Part shown: piece after piece, positions 51,788 to 60,791 of the stretch
How positions within the stretch are numbered: the stretch's first letter is position 1
Layout of the letters: the number at the start of each line of letters is the position of its first letter
DNA from: DATMER01 sp963741305
GTDB taxonomy: Bacteria > Acidobacteriota > Thermoanaerobaculia > Multivoradales > UBA5704
Length of the DNA stretch: 64,000 bases
Direction: 5' to 3'
Assembly: GCA_963741305.1 (NCBI GenBank)
Contig: CAVUHL010000003.1
Span: 6,386,001-6,450,000, forward strand
The notes under the pieces: model-generated
What the model was told of the DNA's origin: nothing
What the model saw: only the letters and a program-made list of their open reading frames with translations
The model's database searches: none
Position numbers and translations under genes: made by a program

Positions 51788-53249
51788 GGCACTGTTTCGC
51801 TCTCCAGCGCCTGCCGGAGAAGCTGCTGCACCAGCTTGGGGTCCGCCCTTCCACTCGACCGCTTCATCACCTGTCCCACGAGGAAGCTCATCACCTGCGC
51901 CTTGCCCGACCGCACCTGGCTGACCTGCGCGGGATTAGCCTCGATCACCTCCTCGATCCAGCGTTCGATCTGAGAGGTGTCGCTCACCTGTCCAAGGCCG
52001 AGCCTCTCCACCGCGGCGGCGGGCTCCTCGCCCGACTGCCAGACGGCGGCGAAACCTCCTTGGCCGCGCTGCTCGAAATCCTGCCCGCATCCACCAGGCC
52101 GACGATCGCAGCCAAGCGGGTTGGAGCAAGGGCTTGGTCCATCCCGATCCTGCGCTCCTTGACCTCGCGCAGCACCTCGCCCATGACCCAGTTGGCGATC
52201 CCCTTGGGCCCCCTGGGATTATCCGGGAGTGCCGAAGCTCCGGCTTCGAAGTAATCGGCGAGCTCGCGCGACGAGGTGAGCACGGAGGCATCGGCGGGAG
52301 AGAGGCCGTACTGGGAGGTGATCCGGTTGCGCCGTTCCCAGGGCAGCTCGGGCAGCGCGGCCCGCACGGCCTCGATGCGCTCCGGGGTCAGCACCAGGGC
52401 CGGCAAGTCGGGCTCGGGGAAATAGCGGTAGTCGTGCGCCTCCTCCTTGCTCCGGAGGAGGCGGGTCGCGCCGGTTTCGGCGTTGTAAGAACGCGTCTCC
52501 TGGACCACCCGGCCGCCGGACTCGAGGATCTCCACCTGGCGTCCGATCTCGTGCTCGATGGCCCGGGCCACATTGCGGAACGAGTTCAGGTTCTTGACCT
52601 CGGCCTTGGTGCCCAGCTTTGCCTCGCCCTGACGGCGGACAGAGACGTTGGCATCGCAGCGCAGGCTCCCCTCCTCCATGTTGGCGTCGCTCGTCCCTGT
52701 ATAGAGCAGGAGCTGGTGGAGGGTCTGCAGGTAATCCGCGGCCTCGGCGGCGCTCGAAATGTCCGGCAGGGAGACGATTTCTACCAGGGGTACGCCGCAG
52801 CGGTTGAAATCCACGAGGCTCTGGCCGGGGAGCGCGCCGCCGCCCGGCGCCTCGTGCAGGAGCTTGCCCGCGTCCTCCTCCAGATGAAGCCGCTCCAGGC
52901 GCACCCGCTTCTCGTGCTGGGTCAGGGGCACTCCGCCCCCCTCGGCGAGCGGCCGGTCGAACTGGCTGATCTGGTATCCCTTGGGGAGGTCGGGGTAGAA
53001 GTAGTTCTTGCGGGCGAAGATCGAGCGCGGATAGACGTCGGACCCGAGGGCGAGGGCCAGCCGCGTGGCAAGGTCGACCGCCTGCCTGTTGATCACGGGC
53101 AGCGTGCCGGGATAGCCCAGGCAGACCGGGCAGACGAGCGTGTTCGGGGGCGCGCCGAACCGGTTCGGACAGCGGCAGAACATCTTGGTCTCGGTGAGGA
53201 GCTGGACGTGGACCTCGAGCCCGATGACCGCTTCGTACCCGTGCGACAT
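51784..53249 (-). pseudogene. gatB: Aspartyl/glutamyl-tRNA(Asn/Gln) amidotransferase subunit B with one frameshift
   Basis: GatB with GatA and GatC makes Gln-tRNA(Gln) or Asn-tRNA(Asn) from misacylated tRNA. The main frame runs from 53249 (MSHGYEAVIGLEVHVQLLTE) through CLGYPGTLPVINRQAVDLAT and LRCDANVSVRRQ to ISSSAAKEV near 52054. There it shifts, and without correction ends at 51984. The other frame continues the family as FAAVWQSGEEPAAAVERLGL to 51784. One missing base near 52051-52054 explains both parts and gives a normal length of about 488 aa. GatB is essential in most bacteria lacking GlnRS, so a sequencing error is more likely than a true loss. Confidence 0.9.
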
Positions 53250-53348
53250 ATGGGGGGCTAGTCTAGCGCAGATCGGCGGGGTACAGGGCTGGGCACGGGA
53301 GCTGCACTCGACTTTTGGTTGACAGGTTGTTATGGAGGTAATTTCATC

Positions 53349-53522
53349 ATGAGTGGCATCAAGGAAGCAGAGCAGGAATTGGAGAAGGTGGAAGAATCGC
53401 TTGCCAAGGCGGACCGGGCCATCCAGATCTCGCGTCTGGAGCAGGAGCGGCTTTCGTCCGATCTGGCTGAGGTCATAGCCGAGCAGGGTGACTCGAGAGG
53501 CCCGGCTGACGAGCAGACCTAG
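53349..53522 (+). CDS. Small helical protein
   Basis: The 57-residue protein is one charged helix (MSGIKEAEQELEKVEESLAK and further), ending in a short polar tail. GGAGG lies 12 bp upstream. It is divergent from gatB. A GC-rich hairpin (CGGCCC-AAC-GGGCCG) follows its stop at about 53535. The function is unknown. It could be an adaptor or antitoxin-like peptide, but nothing specific shows it. Confidence 0.6.
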   Translation: MSGIKEAEQELEKVEESLAKADRAIQISRLEQERLSSDLAEVIAEQGDSRGPADEQT

Positions 53523-53757
53523 TACCTCCACCCGGCCCAACGGGCCGAGAGAACGGAGCCCAAGGCTGAGGCCGGGGTCGCAAACGCCCCACCAATCTAG
53601 CCAATCCTGAGGATTGGATCGGCTGGCCCTTGTGCGCACCTAGAATTGCTGAAAAAGTACAGGACTTGTCCTAGGGCTCGCCTTGGACCGGCTCTCCCTT
53701 GCGCCTTGGCAGGGAAGACCAAGTGATGTACTCACGCAGCCTGACCATGGAGCTTCT

Positions 53758-54114
53758 ATGCCCAAGAGCTGCCCCCGCCTGTTTTTGCTGGCCGCTGTAT
53801 TTGCCCTTTCCTTTCTGTTCCCTCAGGAAACGAAGGCCTGTGAAATCTGCAAGCTCAACTTTTTCTTAGGGTACATACCCTGTCGCCCGGTGACGGCCGA
53901 GGAAACAGGTGCAACCATCTGCACGGGAACCTACGATCCGTGGAGCGGCTATCTATGCTTTGAAAGCGGCAATTACTGCTCGAACATCACCGTCGGTGGT
54001 GGCGGCGGTAGCGGTGGCGGCGGTGGCGGCGGGTGGGGTGGTGGTGGTGGCTGCGGTGGTGGTGGCTTCTGTCCATCCGAATGCTTCACCTGCGGTGGCG
54101 GTGGGGCCAACTGA
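53758..54114 (+). CDS. Secreted Gly- and Cys-rich small protein
   Basis: The start at 53758 gives a signal peptide (MPKSCPRLFLLAAVFALSFL) and a mature part of about 90 residues. The N-terminal portion has KACEICKLNFFLGYIPCRPV and further Cys. The C-terminal half is a Gly run interrupted by Trp and Cys (GGGWGGGGGCGGGGFCPSEC). About ten Cys suggest disulfides or metal binding. A structural surface or antimicrobial-like role is possible. The stop is adjacent to the next gene's ATG. Confidence 0.75.
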   Translation: MPKSCPRLFLLAAVFALSFLFPQETKACEICKLNFFLGYIPCRPVTAEETGATICTGTYDPWSGYLCFESGNYCSNITVGGGGGSGGGGGGGWGGGGGCGGGGFCPSECFTCGGGGAN

Positions 54115-56391
54115 ATGCTGAACCGCTTGTCGGGGCTCCTGGTTCTCGCAGTCCTTCCCGTGCTGAGCCTGGGCCCTGAGCTGGCGCAGTCCGAGCCGGC
54201 GGCTCAAATGTCCACGGTCGAAATTTCGTTCTCGGCCAAAGTGGTTTCCAACCTCCCTGCCACGGGGGCGATCCTGCTCCAGCCGGTGGAAGGAGAGGGG
54301 ACAACGATCCGCCTGCCGGTTACTTCATGGGCGGATATTTCTCTCCTGCTGCCCCCCGGGACCAAGTGGGAAGCCTCGGGTGAGATCCCCGGCTTCTGGG
54401 TGCAGCGCAAGATCGTCGCCGTTGGAGCTCCGGGCCATCCCACGAAGCTCATCCTGGACCCGTGGCCGCTGGGAAAGATCGCGGGCATGGTAAAGGTCAA
54501 AGACGAGGGAGTGCCCCTTCCGAAAAAGATGGTCGTCAAAACGCTGGCCTTGCCAGCCTTCCTCAATCGGCCGGGGGTCCCCATGGGGGTGATGGACTGC
54601 CCCGTGGACGACAAGGGGGCATGGACCTGCTCGCTCCCCGCGGCGACGTTCGATCTCGTGGTCGCGGCGCAAGGCTTCATACCGCACTATCGCTGGGCCG
54701 TACCGGTGTCGGCCGGCAAGACGAGCGCACTGGGTGCGGTTGTCCTGGAGCGCGGGTCCTCAATCGTGGGGTGGGTTGCGGTAGAGGGCGGGCAGATCGA
54801 CACGGCGCAATTCGCCGCCCGGCTGGCCGTCCTCCCATCGAGCGGAGCGAGCCTGGGGAGCGCCGCGGAATTCGAGCGGACAGCCGCCGAAGGCGGCGTT
54901 CGCAAAGACGGTTTCTTTCAGATGACAGGTGTTGCGCCGGGCACCTACACCCTGGAGCTTCGCCAGCCAGGCTATTCTCCCATCCGGGTATCGCCGATCC
55001 GGATCGACCCGGGCGCCGAGACCTTCCTCGGCGAGCCCTTGGTCCTCCGCCGACCCGTCGAGGTGGAACTGGAGATTCATCCTTCACTCGACTGGGTCGG
55101 CCAGCCCTGGAGGGCCCGGATCGTCAGACTTGGCGAACAGCGGATCAGCCCGACCGTCTTCGAAGGATCCGTGGAGCCCACGGGCCGCTTGACCGTTCCC
55201 GGCCAGTCCTCGGGCCGCTTCGGCGTCAGCATCCAGGATTCGCTCGGCAACTGGCTCCATGACAGCGAGCACACGGTGGACGCCTCGGTCCCGGGGCCGC
55301 TCTTGATCGATTTGCAGCTTTTCACCGTCGAGGGGCGGGTCCGATTGGGTTCCGAGCCTCTCGAAGCCGTTCTCTGGTTCGGCGGAAGCCATGGTGCGAC
55401 TTCGGCCAGGATGGAATCCGATGCCGAGGGCCGGTTTCACGGCGTTTTGCCCAGGGAGGGCATTTGGAGGCTGGAAATCGAGGCTGCGTTGCCCGGCTTC
55501 CCGACGTGGACGCGGGCCGACGTTCAAGCCGGCGAATCCGGCAAGGCGAATCTGGAGGTCGTCGTGCCGGACACCCGGATCTTCGGCCGCGTGGTCGATG
55601 AGCAGGGCAAACCCGTGTCCGCGGCGGACGTGACCGCGCAGTCGGAGACGGTAGACCTGCTCGGGACGACAGATGGAGCTGGCGGTTTCGAGCTCCGCGG
55701 CCTGCCTGAAGGACCGGTCTGGCTCGCCGCAGAGTCTTCCTCGCGCACCAGCGAGCGTGTCTTTGCCGTTCTCGTGGAAGGCAATGCCGCCGGCCCGGTC
55801 GAGCTGCGTCTTCGGCCGACCCGGCGGCTGGCCGGCACCGTGGTTTCGCCTCGGGGGCCGGTTGCAGGCTCTCAAGTCATGATTCTGGCCCGGACTCCAG
55901 ACGGCGGCGGAGCCATCTCTACGTCCGATGCCTCCGGGAGATTTGAAGCCGATCTGCCTGTAGCGGTGTCCAGGATCGCGGCCATCGTCAGTGCCCCGGG
56001 GTTCGCCCTGCGGGCTTTCGACACGGTAGTGCAGGAAAACGACTTGTCGCTTCAGTTGACCGAGGAGGCGGGAAGCCTGGAGCTTCTCCTTCCCCTGACC
56101 GGTGATGAAGTCCAACGCGAGAATCTCATCCTCGCCGTCTACCAGAACGGAGTTCCGCTGCCGATGTCGGTCCTCGGCCGGTGGGCCTATGACCATGGCC
56201 AGCCGAAGGGCGGTATAGACGGCGCTTTCCGTGTGCCGGAAGTGGCGCCTGGCGAATATCGCGCTTGCCTGATCCCTCGGGAGATGGAGATTCTGGTGCC
56301 ATGGAGCCCGGCGCCGCAAGGCGGTGGCTGCGATTCCGGGCTGCTGGCGCCGGGGGCTACGCTTTCGTTGAAGCCCAGTCGGCCGGGTTGA
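54115..56391 (+). CDS. Large secreted carboxypeptidase-regulatory-like protein
   Basis: A signal peptide (MLNRLSGLLVLAVLPVLSLG) leads a 758-residue protein made of several beta-sandwich repeats of the CarboxypepD_reg/Cna_B type: GKIAGMVKVKDEGVPLPKKM, TRIFGRVVDEQGKPVSAADV with GAGGFELRGLPEGPVWLAAE, and RRLAGTVVSPRGPVAGSQVM. No protease domain is seen. It starts the base after the Gly/Cys-rich gene, so the two are one transcript and may form a surface complex. The last codons (GCTTTCGTTGAAGC) already carry the dyad of array E. Confidence 0.85.
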   Translation: MLNRLSGLLVLAVLPVLSLGPELAQSEPAAQMSTVEISFSAKVVSNLPATGAILLQPVEGEGTTIRLPVTSWADISLLLPPGTKWEASGEIPGFWVQRKIVAVGAPGHPTKLILDPWPLGKIAGMVKVKDEGVPLPKKMVVKTLALPAFLNRPGVPMGVMDCPVDDKGAWTCSLPAATFDLVVAAQGFIPHYRWAVPVSAGKTSALGAVVLERGSSIVGWVAVEGGQIDTAQFAARLAVLPSSGASLGSAAEFERTAAEGGVRKDGFFQMTGVAPGTYTLELRQPGYSPIRVSPIRIDPGAETFLGEPLVLRRPVEVELEIHPSLDWVGQPWRARIVRLGEQRISPTVFEGSVEPTGRLTVPGQSSGRFGVSIQDSLGNWLHDSEHTVDASVPGPLLIDLQLFTVEGRVRLGSEPLEAVLWFGGSHGATSARMESDAEGRFHGVLPREGIWRLEIEAALPGFPTWTRADVQAGESGKANLEVVVPDTRIFGRVVDEQGKPVSAADVTAQSETVDLLGTTDGAGGFELRGLPEGPVWLAAESSSRTSERVFAVLVEGNAAGPVELRLRPTRRLAGTVVSPRGPVAGSQVMILARTPDGGGAISTSDASGRFEADLPVAVSRIAAIVSAPGFALRAFDTVVQENDLSLQLTEEAGSLELLLPLTGDEVQRENLILAVYQNGVPLPMSVLGRWAYDHGQPKGGIDGAFRVPEVAPGEYRACLIPREMEILVPWSPAPQGGGCDSGLLAPGATLSLKPSRPG

Positions 56392-56400
56392 GATCCGCGG

Positions 56401-56610
56401 CCGCTTCATGGCGAGCGGCCATCCCTGAGCCGCAAGCCGCCGCCGCTCACCGCGAAGCCATTGCGGCTTGACGGCAAGCCGTCACCGCTCGGCCTGAAGC
56501 GGTCGCAGCTTCCTTTGAAAGGGAGGTTCCTCAGTCTGAAGCGGGGGCCGCTTCCCGCAAAGCCGCGGCGGCTTCATGCCGAGCCACCGCCGCTCATGCC
56601 GAAGCCATCT
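56401..56610. repeat. Ten-unit 21-bp repeat array (array E)
   Basis: Ten 21-bp units tile 56401-56610. The core is GCTT-N6-AAGC or a one-base variant (for example GGCTTGACGGCAAGCC). It fills the whole space between two convergent genes, from just after one stop to the other. It shares the core with arrays A (10652) and D (32854). In the frame of the upstream gene it would encode KPxxLxx heptapeptides after the stop codon. Confidence 0.88.
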
Positions 56611-57185
56611 CAGCCGCGCGCGGCTGTCAGCAGGGATAGCTCGGCCAGCTCGAGGGCGTCTTTCCCACCCATGGCCGCGGCTTGCGCTGAGGCTTCGGAG
56701 GCGACCTTGGCGAGGGTGGTCCAGCTTCGGCAGGCGTCCAGGGGTGCGGTTTCGATGTGCTGCCAGCGTTCGGCGAGGGGGTAGCGCTCCAGCGCTGCCC
56801 AGATCTCCCGGGCCTCTTGCATCAGCTCTTCGGCGGCTGGCGGCTCCGGCTCCGCCTCTTCCTCGATCAGCAACGGCATCATCCCCAGCAGCGAGCTCTC
56901 CAGGAGGGCGTGGTCCACGGGCTCGCCCAGGCGGCGGCCGGCCGCATCGAGCACGGCGGCCAGGAAGCGCTTCAGGTGCACCACCAGATGCCACTCGACG
57001 CCGGCAGTCCTCGCCATCCTCTGGAGAGTCTCGTCCGGCGGCGCCACCTTGCCCTGTTCGTAGTCGGAGACGGCGGTCTGGTCCACTCCGGACTTCTTTC
57101 CGAATTCCGCCTGCGTCATCGTCGCCTTCGAGCGCAGCAGGGTGACGACCAGCCGCAGAATTTGAGGGTTTCCTCTTTCCGCCAT
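56610..57185 (-). CDS. HTH regulator lacking the TPR part of its paralogue
   Basis: The 191-residue protein has an XRE helix-turn-helix (TMTQAEFGKKSGVDQTAVSD, residues about 22-45) and a helical middle region. That region, up to ALELAELSLLTAARG, aligns by eye with the same stretch of the 57564 protein (ALELARFALFIAE), but then stops where the TPR repeats should begin. The stop lies at the edge of array E. It is divergent from the small peptide gene at 57304 and may control it. Confidence 0.8.
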   Translation of the reverse strand: MAERGNPQILRLVVTLLRSKATMTQAEFGKKSGVDQTAVSDYEQGKVAPPDETLQRMARTAGVEWHLVVHLKRFLAAVLDAAGRRLGEPVDHALLESSLLGMMPLLIEEEAEPEPPAAEELMQEAREIWAALERYPLAERWQHIETAPLDACRSWTTLAKVASEASAQAAAMGGKDALELAELSLLTAARG

Positions 57186-57303
57186 GTCAAGCGCTCTCCC
57201 GTGTCAGACTTGAGGTATGGTCGTTTGGTCCACTTTTTTTTCGAGGCGCCGCCCCTGCGGTCATGACGGCCGCGGTTGGAGCGCTCTTGAGGGAGCTCCC
57301 GTC

Positions 57304-57567
57304 ATGTCCAGCCGCCCGTCCTCTCGCAAGGTCGTGGTGCTCGTGCTGTTCGCCATCCTGGCCCTCCCTTGGGTCTCGGCCGCCGGGCCCCGGCAGGAGG
57401 TCCGGCCGGCAGCCAGTCTTTTCGAGCAAGTCTGGAGCTTCCTCACGAGTCTTTGGAACGAGAGCGGCTGCCGCATCGACCCGAACGGCGGCGTGCCCGA
57501 GCCGCTGCCGACGAATGATACGGACTCGGGCTGCCACATCGATCCCAACGGGGGTTGCAGATCCTAA
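57304..57567 (+). CDS. Small exported peptide with repeated GC(R/H)IDPNGG motif
   Basis: The 87-residue product has a signal peptide (VVVLVLFAILALPWVSAAG at about residues 10-28), a helix (SLFEQVWSFLTSLWNESG), and two copies of SGC(R/H)IDPNGG, one at about 56-65 and one at about 77-86. The ribosome site GGGAGCT precedes the ATG at 57304. Size, export and a short repeated C-terminal core suit a signalling or pre-pro-peptide. It lies between two HTH regulators and overlaps the second by 4 bp. The role is inferred. Confidence 0.7.
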   Translation: MSSRPSSRKVVVLVLFAILALPWVSAAGPRQEVRPAASLFEQVWSFLTSLWNESGCRIDPNGGVPEPLPTNDTDSGCHIDPNGGCRS

Positions 57568-59027
57568 TCCCGCAAGGGAGAGGCCGTGCGCCTTACCCTC
57601 TCAATTTCGGTGATGGTCCGACGCGTCAGCTCCACGGTGGCGGCCTCCTGCTTGGCTGCCTGGCAGAACAGGCCGAGGGCAACGAGGGCTTCGCGGTGGA
57701 TCTTTTTCGAACGGAAGATCCAGGCAAGGCCGAGCGACATCTCCCGCACCTCCGTGGACCGGCGGTCCTCCAGCTGGAGCACGGCCAAGTCCAGCGCTGA
57801 AAGAGCGGCGTCGTAGGGCAGGCGTCGTTCCGTGAAATCGTCCCACACCTGCTCCAGCCGGGTCATCGCTTCCGGCTTTCGACCCTGCCCTGCAAAAGCT
57901 TTCGCTTCCAGCCAGAGCACGCGGGTCAGGGAGAGAGCGTCACCCTGCTCGACAGCCATCGTTCGGACTCCCGGCACCAGGACAGCCGCCTCTTCGAAAT
58001 AGTCCAGGCGGAGGAGGTTGTCGGCCCGGTTGAATCTGAGCGCGAAGAGGAACTGCGGATCCTCCAGTACCTCGATGAGAGGAGCCGCTTCATCCAGGAC
58101 CAGAAGAGCCGCTTGAGAATCTCCCATCTGCTGGAAGACGTGCTCCTTCTGTAGGAGGATGTGGGCGGCTGCCCAGCTGTCGCCCTTGCTGTGATCCCTG
58201 GCCAAGTCGAGCTGTGCCAGGGCTTCTGGAAACCGGTGCTGCTCCCGGCGAAGGGAGGCTTCCAGCGAGTACAGCCGCCACTCAGGGAGCAGGTCGGAAT
58301 CCGTGCCGGCGTGCCAGAGCACCCAGGTGCGCACGAAGCTCTGATCAGCGGCGTCCCAATCGTTGCCGACCCGCTGCGCATTGCCGACATACCCCCAGCA
58401 GTACCCCTCTACGCGTGAGCGGAAGCCCTCCGGGACCCGCTCGGCGATGAACAGGGCGAATCGGGCCAGCTCGAGAGCCTCATCCGCGCTGTCGGCCGCC
58501 TTGCGCACCGAAGCCGCGCACACCCGCTCGGCCATGGCCCACGTGCGGTACCTCGGATAGATCTCGACCAGCTCGCGCCGCCTCCGCGGCGTGGCCTTCT
58601 GGAGGCCAAGCCACAGCCGCTCGGCTTCCTGCCGGGCCGCGCGCGCCTTGCGCTGCTTCTTCCAACGGATCAGCTCGTTGCGGATGTCCCCCAGCAGGGT
58701 ACGGGCCAGGGCCAGGCAGGTACGGTCGAGCCACTCCAGCTCCTTCCGGTCCAGCGACACCGGCGAGGACGGCTCCTCCGGGAGAACGTGTTTGACCAGA
58801 CGGTGGAGCGCAATCAGGGCATCCACCGCCTCCGGCGTCTGGCCGACCGGCTCCACCATCGACACCAGGAGGTCGCGGGACATCTCCTTGTCCCCGCGCT
58901 CGTACTTGCCGAGCAAAGTGTCGTCGGCATGCCCGAGGCGGGCGGCATGATCCTTCCGGGGCACGCCCGCCGCCTCGCGCAGGTACTTCAGAGCGAGGGC
59001 CTCCGCAGGGAGATCCTTATCCTTCAT
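57564..59027 (-). CDS. HTH-TPR regulator (RRNPP-like plan)
   Basis: The start at 59027 gives 487 residues. An N-terminal helix-turn-helix (YLREAAGVPRKDHAARLGHA; TLLGKYERGDKEMSRDLLVS) is followed from about residue 180 by TPR-like helical repeats (SADEALELARFALFIAERVP; REQHRFPEALAQLDLARDHS). This order, HTH then TPR, is the plan of Rap/PlcR/PrgX-type peptide receptors. Its gene converges on a small exported peptide with a 4-bp overlap. No peptide binding can be shown from sequence. Confidence 0.85.
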   Translation of the reverse strand: MKDKDLPAEALALKYLREAAGVPRKDHAARLGHADDTLLGKYERGDKEMSRDLLVSMVEPVGQTPEAVDALIALHRLVKHVLPEEPSSPVSLDRKELEWLDRTCLALARTLLGDIRNELIRWKKQRKARAARQEAERLWLGLQKATPRRRRELVEIYPRYRTWAMAERVCAASVRKAADSADEALELARFALFIAERVPEGFRSRVEGYCWGYVGNAQRVGNDWDAADQSFVRTWVLWHAGTDSDLLPEWRLYSLEASLRREQHRFPEALAQLDLARDHSKGDSWAAAHILLQKEHVFQQMGDSQAALLVLDEAAPLIEVLEDPQFLFALRFNRADNLLRLDYFEEAAVLVPGVRTMAVEQGDALSLTRVLWLEAKAFAGQGRKPEAMTRLEQVWDDFTERRLPYDAALSALDLAVLQLEDRRSTEVREMSLGLAWIFRSKKIHREALVALGLFCQAAKQEAATVELTRRTITEIERVRRTASPLRD

Positions 59028-59170
59028 CCACGCTCGCTTTCTGAAAAACAGCCGATGCAGGGAGCCTATCATCCCGCCCGGCGATCGGCGAAAAATGCCT
59101 TTTCCGCCCTACCTCAAGGAAAATCGCGCACACTCCATTCGGCAAGATGCAAGCGCCGGTAACGTAGCCG

Positions 59171-59365
59171 GTGATGAGACCGCGAAAGGAAAAGGGCAAG
59201 GCGGAGACGGAAGCGGACACGAGGCTCAACGGCCTCCTCCCGCTCATTCAAAGCCTTCCCGAAGAGCAGCGCAGCAACCTGGCTGACTTCCTCGAAGCCC
59301 TCCTCAACGTCCACCGCCTCCTCGAGGCGGACGGCGCTCGGCGACCGAAGCCGAAGAAAACCTAG
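59171..59365 (+). CDS. Small basic protein
   Basis: The 64-residue frame begins at GTG 59171 (or ATG 59174): MRPRKEKGKAETEADTRLNG, then LLPLIQSLPEEQRSNLADFL and a basic end. It is divergent from the HTH-TPR gene with a 143-bp gap. There is no clear ribosome site. No family is recognised. Confidence that it is expressed is moderate. Confidence 0.5.
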   Translation: MMRPRKEKGKAETEADTRLNGLLPLIQSLPEEQRSNLADFLEALLNVHRLLEADGARRPKPKKT

Positions 59366-59613
59366 CGTTCAAAGTCACCGAAACCGTTCCCCGCCGCCAG
59401 GACACTCCTGGACGGCTCCTGCCATTGCCACCTTCTACAAATACAAGCAGAGGATAGCATCTCTCCGGCACGTTTACTGGAAATCAGAAGAAACGCTAGA
59501 CGCTTTCCGCTGGATCGTCGTACACTATGGCGAAAGAAGCTGGTCTCAGGCCATCGAGCGTGGCCATCAGGATTCGAAGCTGTGGTTGTTCTTCTGAACG
59601 CAAGGAGAGTGGA

Positions 59614-60741
59614 ATGGCCGAACAACTTGCTGTAGGAGTGTGGGATGAGGATGCGGTAAACGCAGGCGTCGGGCTCCGGCAGCTTCTGAACGAGCTGCTG
59701 GATACGCCGATACGCCAGCGCTCCGAGGTGGTCCGCGAAGAGCGCTTCCGGAGCCTCCCGCTGGCCGCGTTGCTGGTCGCCGAGAGCGAGCGTTTCGAGG
59801 AGGTGTCGCCCGCGAAGGCCGAGGAGCTGGCCCAGATGGCGGAGGTGATCGCCGGCCAGCCCTACCCGGCGGACCTGCTCCCCCAGGCCGGCAAGATCCT
59901 GCTCCGCGCCTGCACCCTCCAGGCGAACGCCCGGCGGTTGATGCGGGACCTGCACGGTGCGGAGGTTTGTTTTGAAAAGGCGATGTCCGTGCTCGTGGGG
60001 CCGGCCGGCTCGGCCGAGCGCGGCTTCTACTGCCAGCGGCTCGCATGCCTGCGGGAGGAGCAGGGGCACCGCGAGGAGGCAGCGGCCCTGCTGTGGCGCG
60101 CCGCGGACTTGTTCCGCGAGGAAGGGGATGCCCGGTCTGAAAGCGTGTGCCGCTGCCGGCTCGGGTTCCTGGCGCTGGGGGATGACGACGCGGGCCGGGC
60201 AAGCCGCTTCTTCGTCCAGGCCCGCGGCCTGCTGTCTCCCGGGTGCCCACCGGCGCTCGCGGCGCGCTGCGGGCTGGGCCTGGCCCTGTGCCTCGCAGCC
60301 CTGGGGCAAGCCGGCGAGGCGCGCGACCTCTGGGAGCGCAGCCGGATGGGCATTAGTGGCAGTGTGCCCGACCCCAGGACGCTCCTGGAGCTCGACTGGC
60401 TGGAGGGACGGCTGGCCGTCCAGCTCGGCGATCACCAGGAGGCGGTCGGCCGGCTGAACAGCGTCCGGCGGCGGCTCTTCATCCAGCGCCGGCTTCTCGA
60501 CGCGGCTCTCTGCTCGCTCGACCTGGCGCGCGCATTCGTCGCCATGGAACGGGAGTCGCGCATCCAGGAGCTGGCCGACGACTTGAACCGGACCTGGCCT
60601 GTCTCGTTCGACCAGGTGCGGGTGGTGCTGGCGCTCAACGGTTACAGAAAAGCGGCCCGGGAGGGATGGGACCTGGAGAGGGCCGCGCTGGATGCCCTGG
60701 ACCTGATGCGCCGGCCCATGGCAATCCTCAAGAAGCTTTGA
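59614..60741 (+). CDS. TPR protein without HTH, paralogue of the 57564 regulator
   Basis: AAGGAGAG fixes the start at 59614. The 375-residue product lacks an HTH. An N-terminal helical part (LRQLLNELLDTPIRQRSEVV; AKAEELAQMAEVIAG) matches the middle region of the two HTH proteins. TPR-like repeats follow (GAEVCFEKAMSVLVGPAGSA; REEAAALLWRAADLFREEGD). It is the first gene of a three-gene series with 60792 and 61131, ended by a terminator. It may titrate or relay the signal of the HTH-TPR regulator (inference). Confidence 0.8.
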   Translation: MAEQLAVGVWDEDAVNAGVGLRQLLNELLDTPIRQRSEVVREERFRSLPLAALLVAESERFEEVSPAKAEELAQMAEVIAGQPYPADLLPQAGKILLRACTLQANARRLMRDLHGAEVCFEKAMSVLVGPAGSAERGFYCQRLACLREEQGHREEAAALLWRAADLFREEGDARSESVCRCRLGFLALGDDDAGRASRFFVQARGLLSPGCPPALAARCGLGLALCLAALGQAGEARDLWERSRMGISGSVPDPRTLLELDWLEGRLAVQLGDHQEAVGRLNSVRRRLFIQRRLLDAALCSLDLARAFVAMERESRIQELADDLNRTWPVSFDQVRVVLALNGYRKAAREGWDLERAALDALDLMRRPMAILKKL

Positions 60742-60791
60742 ATCAATCTTCCGGCGCCATGAAGGCCCGGATGTTCGAAAGGAGAAGAAGT

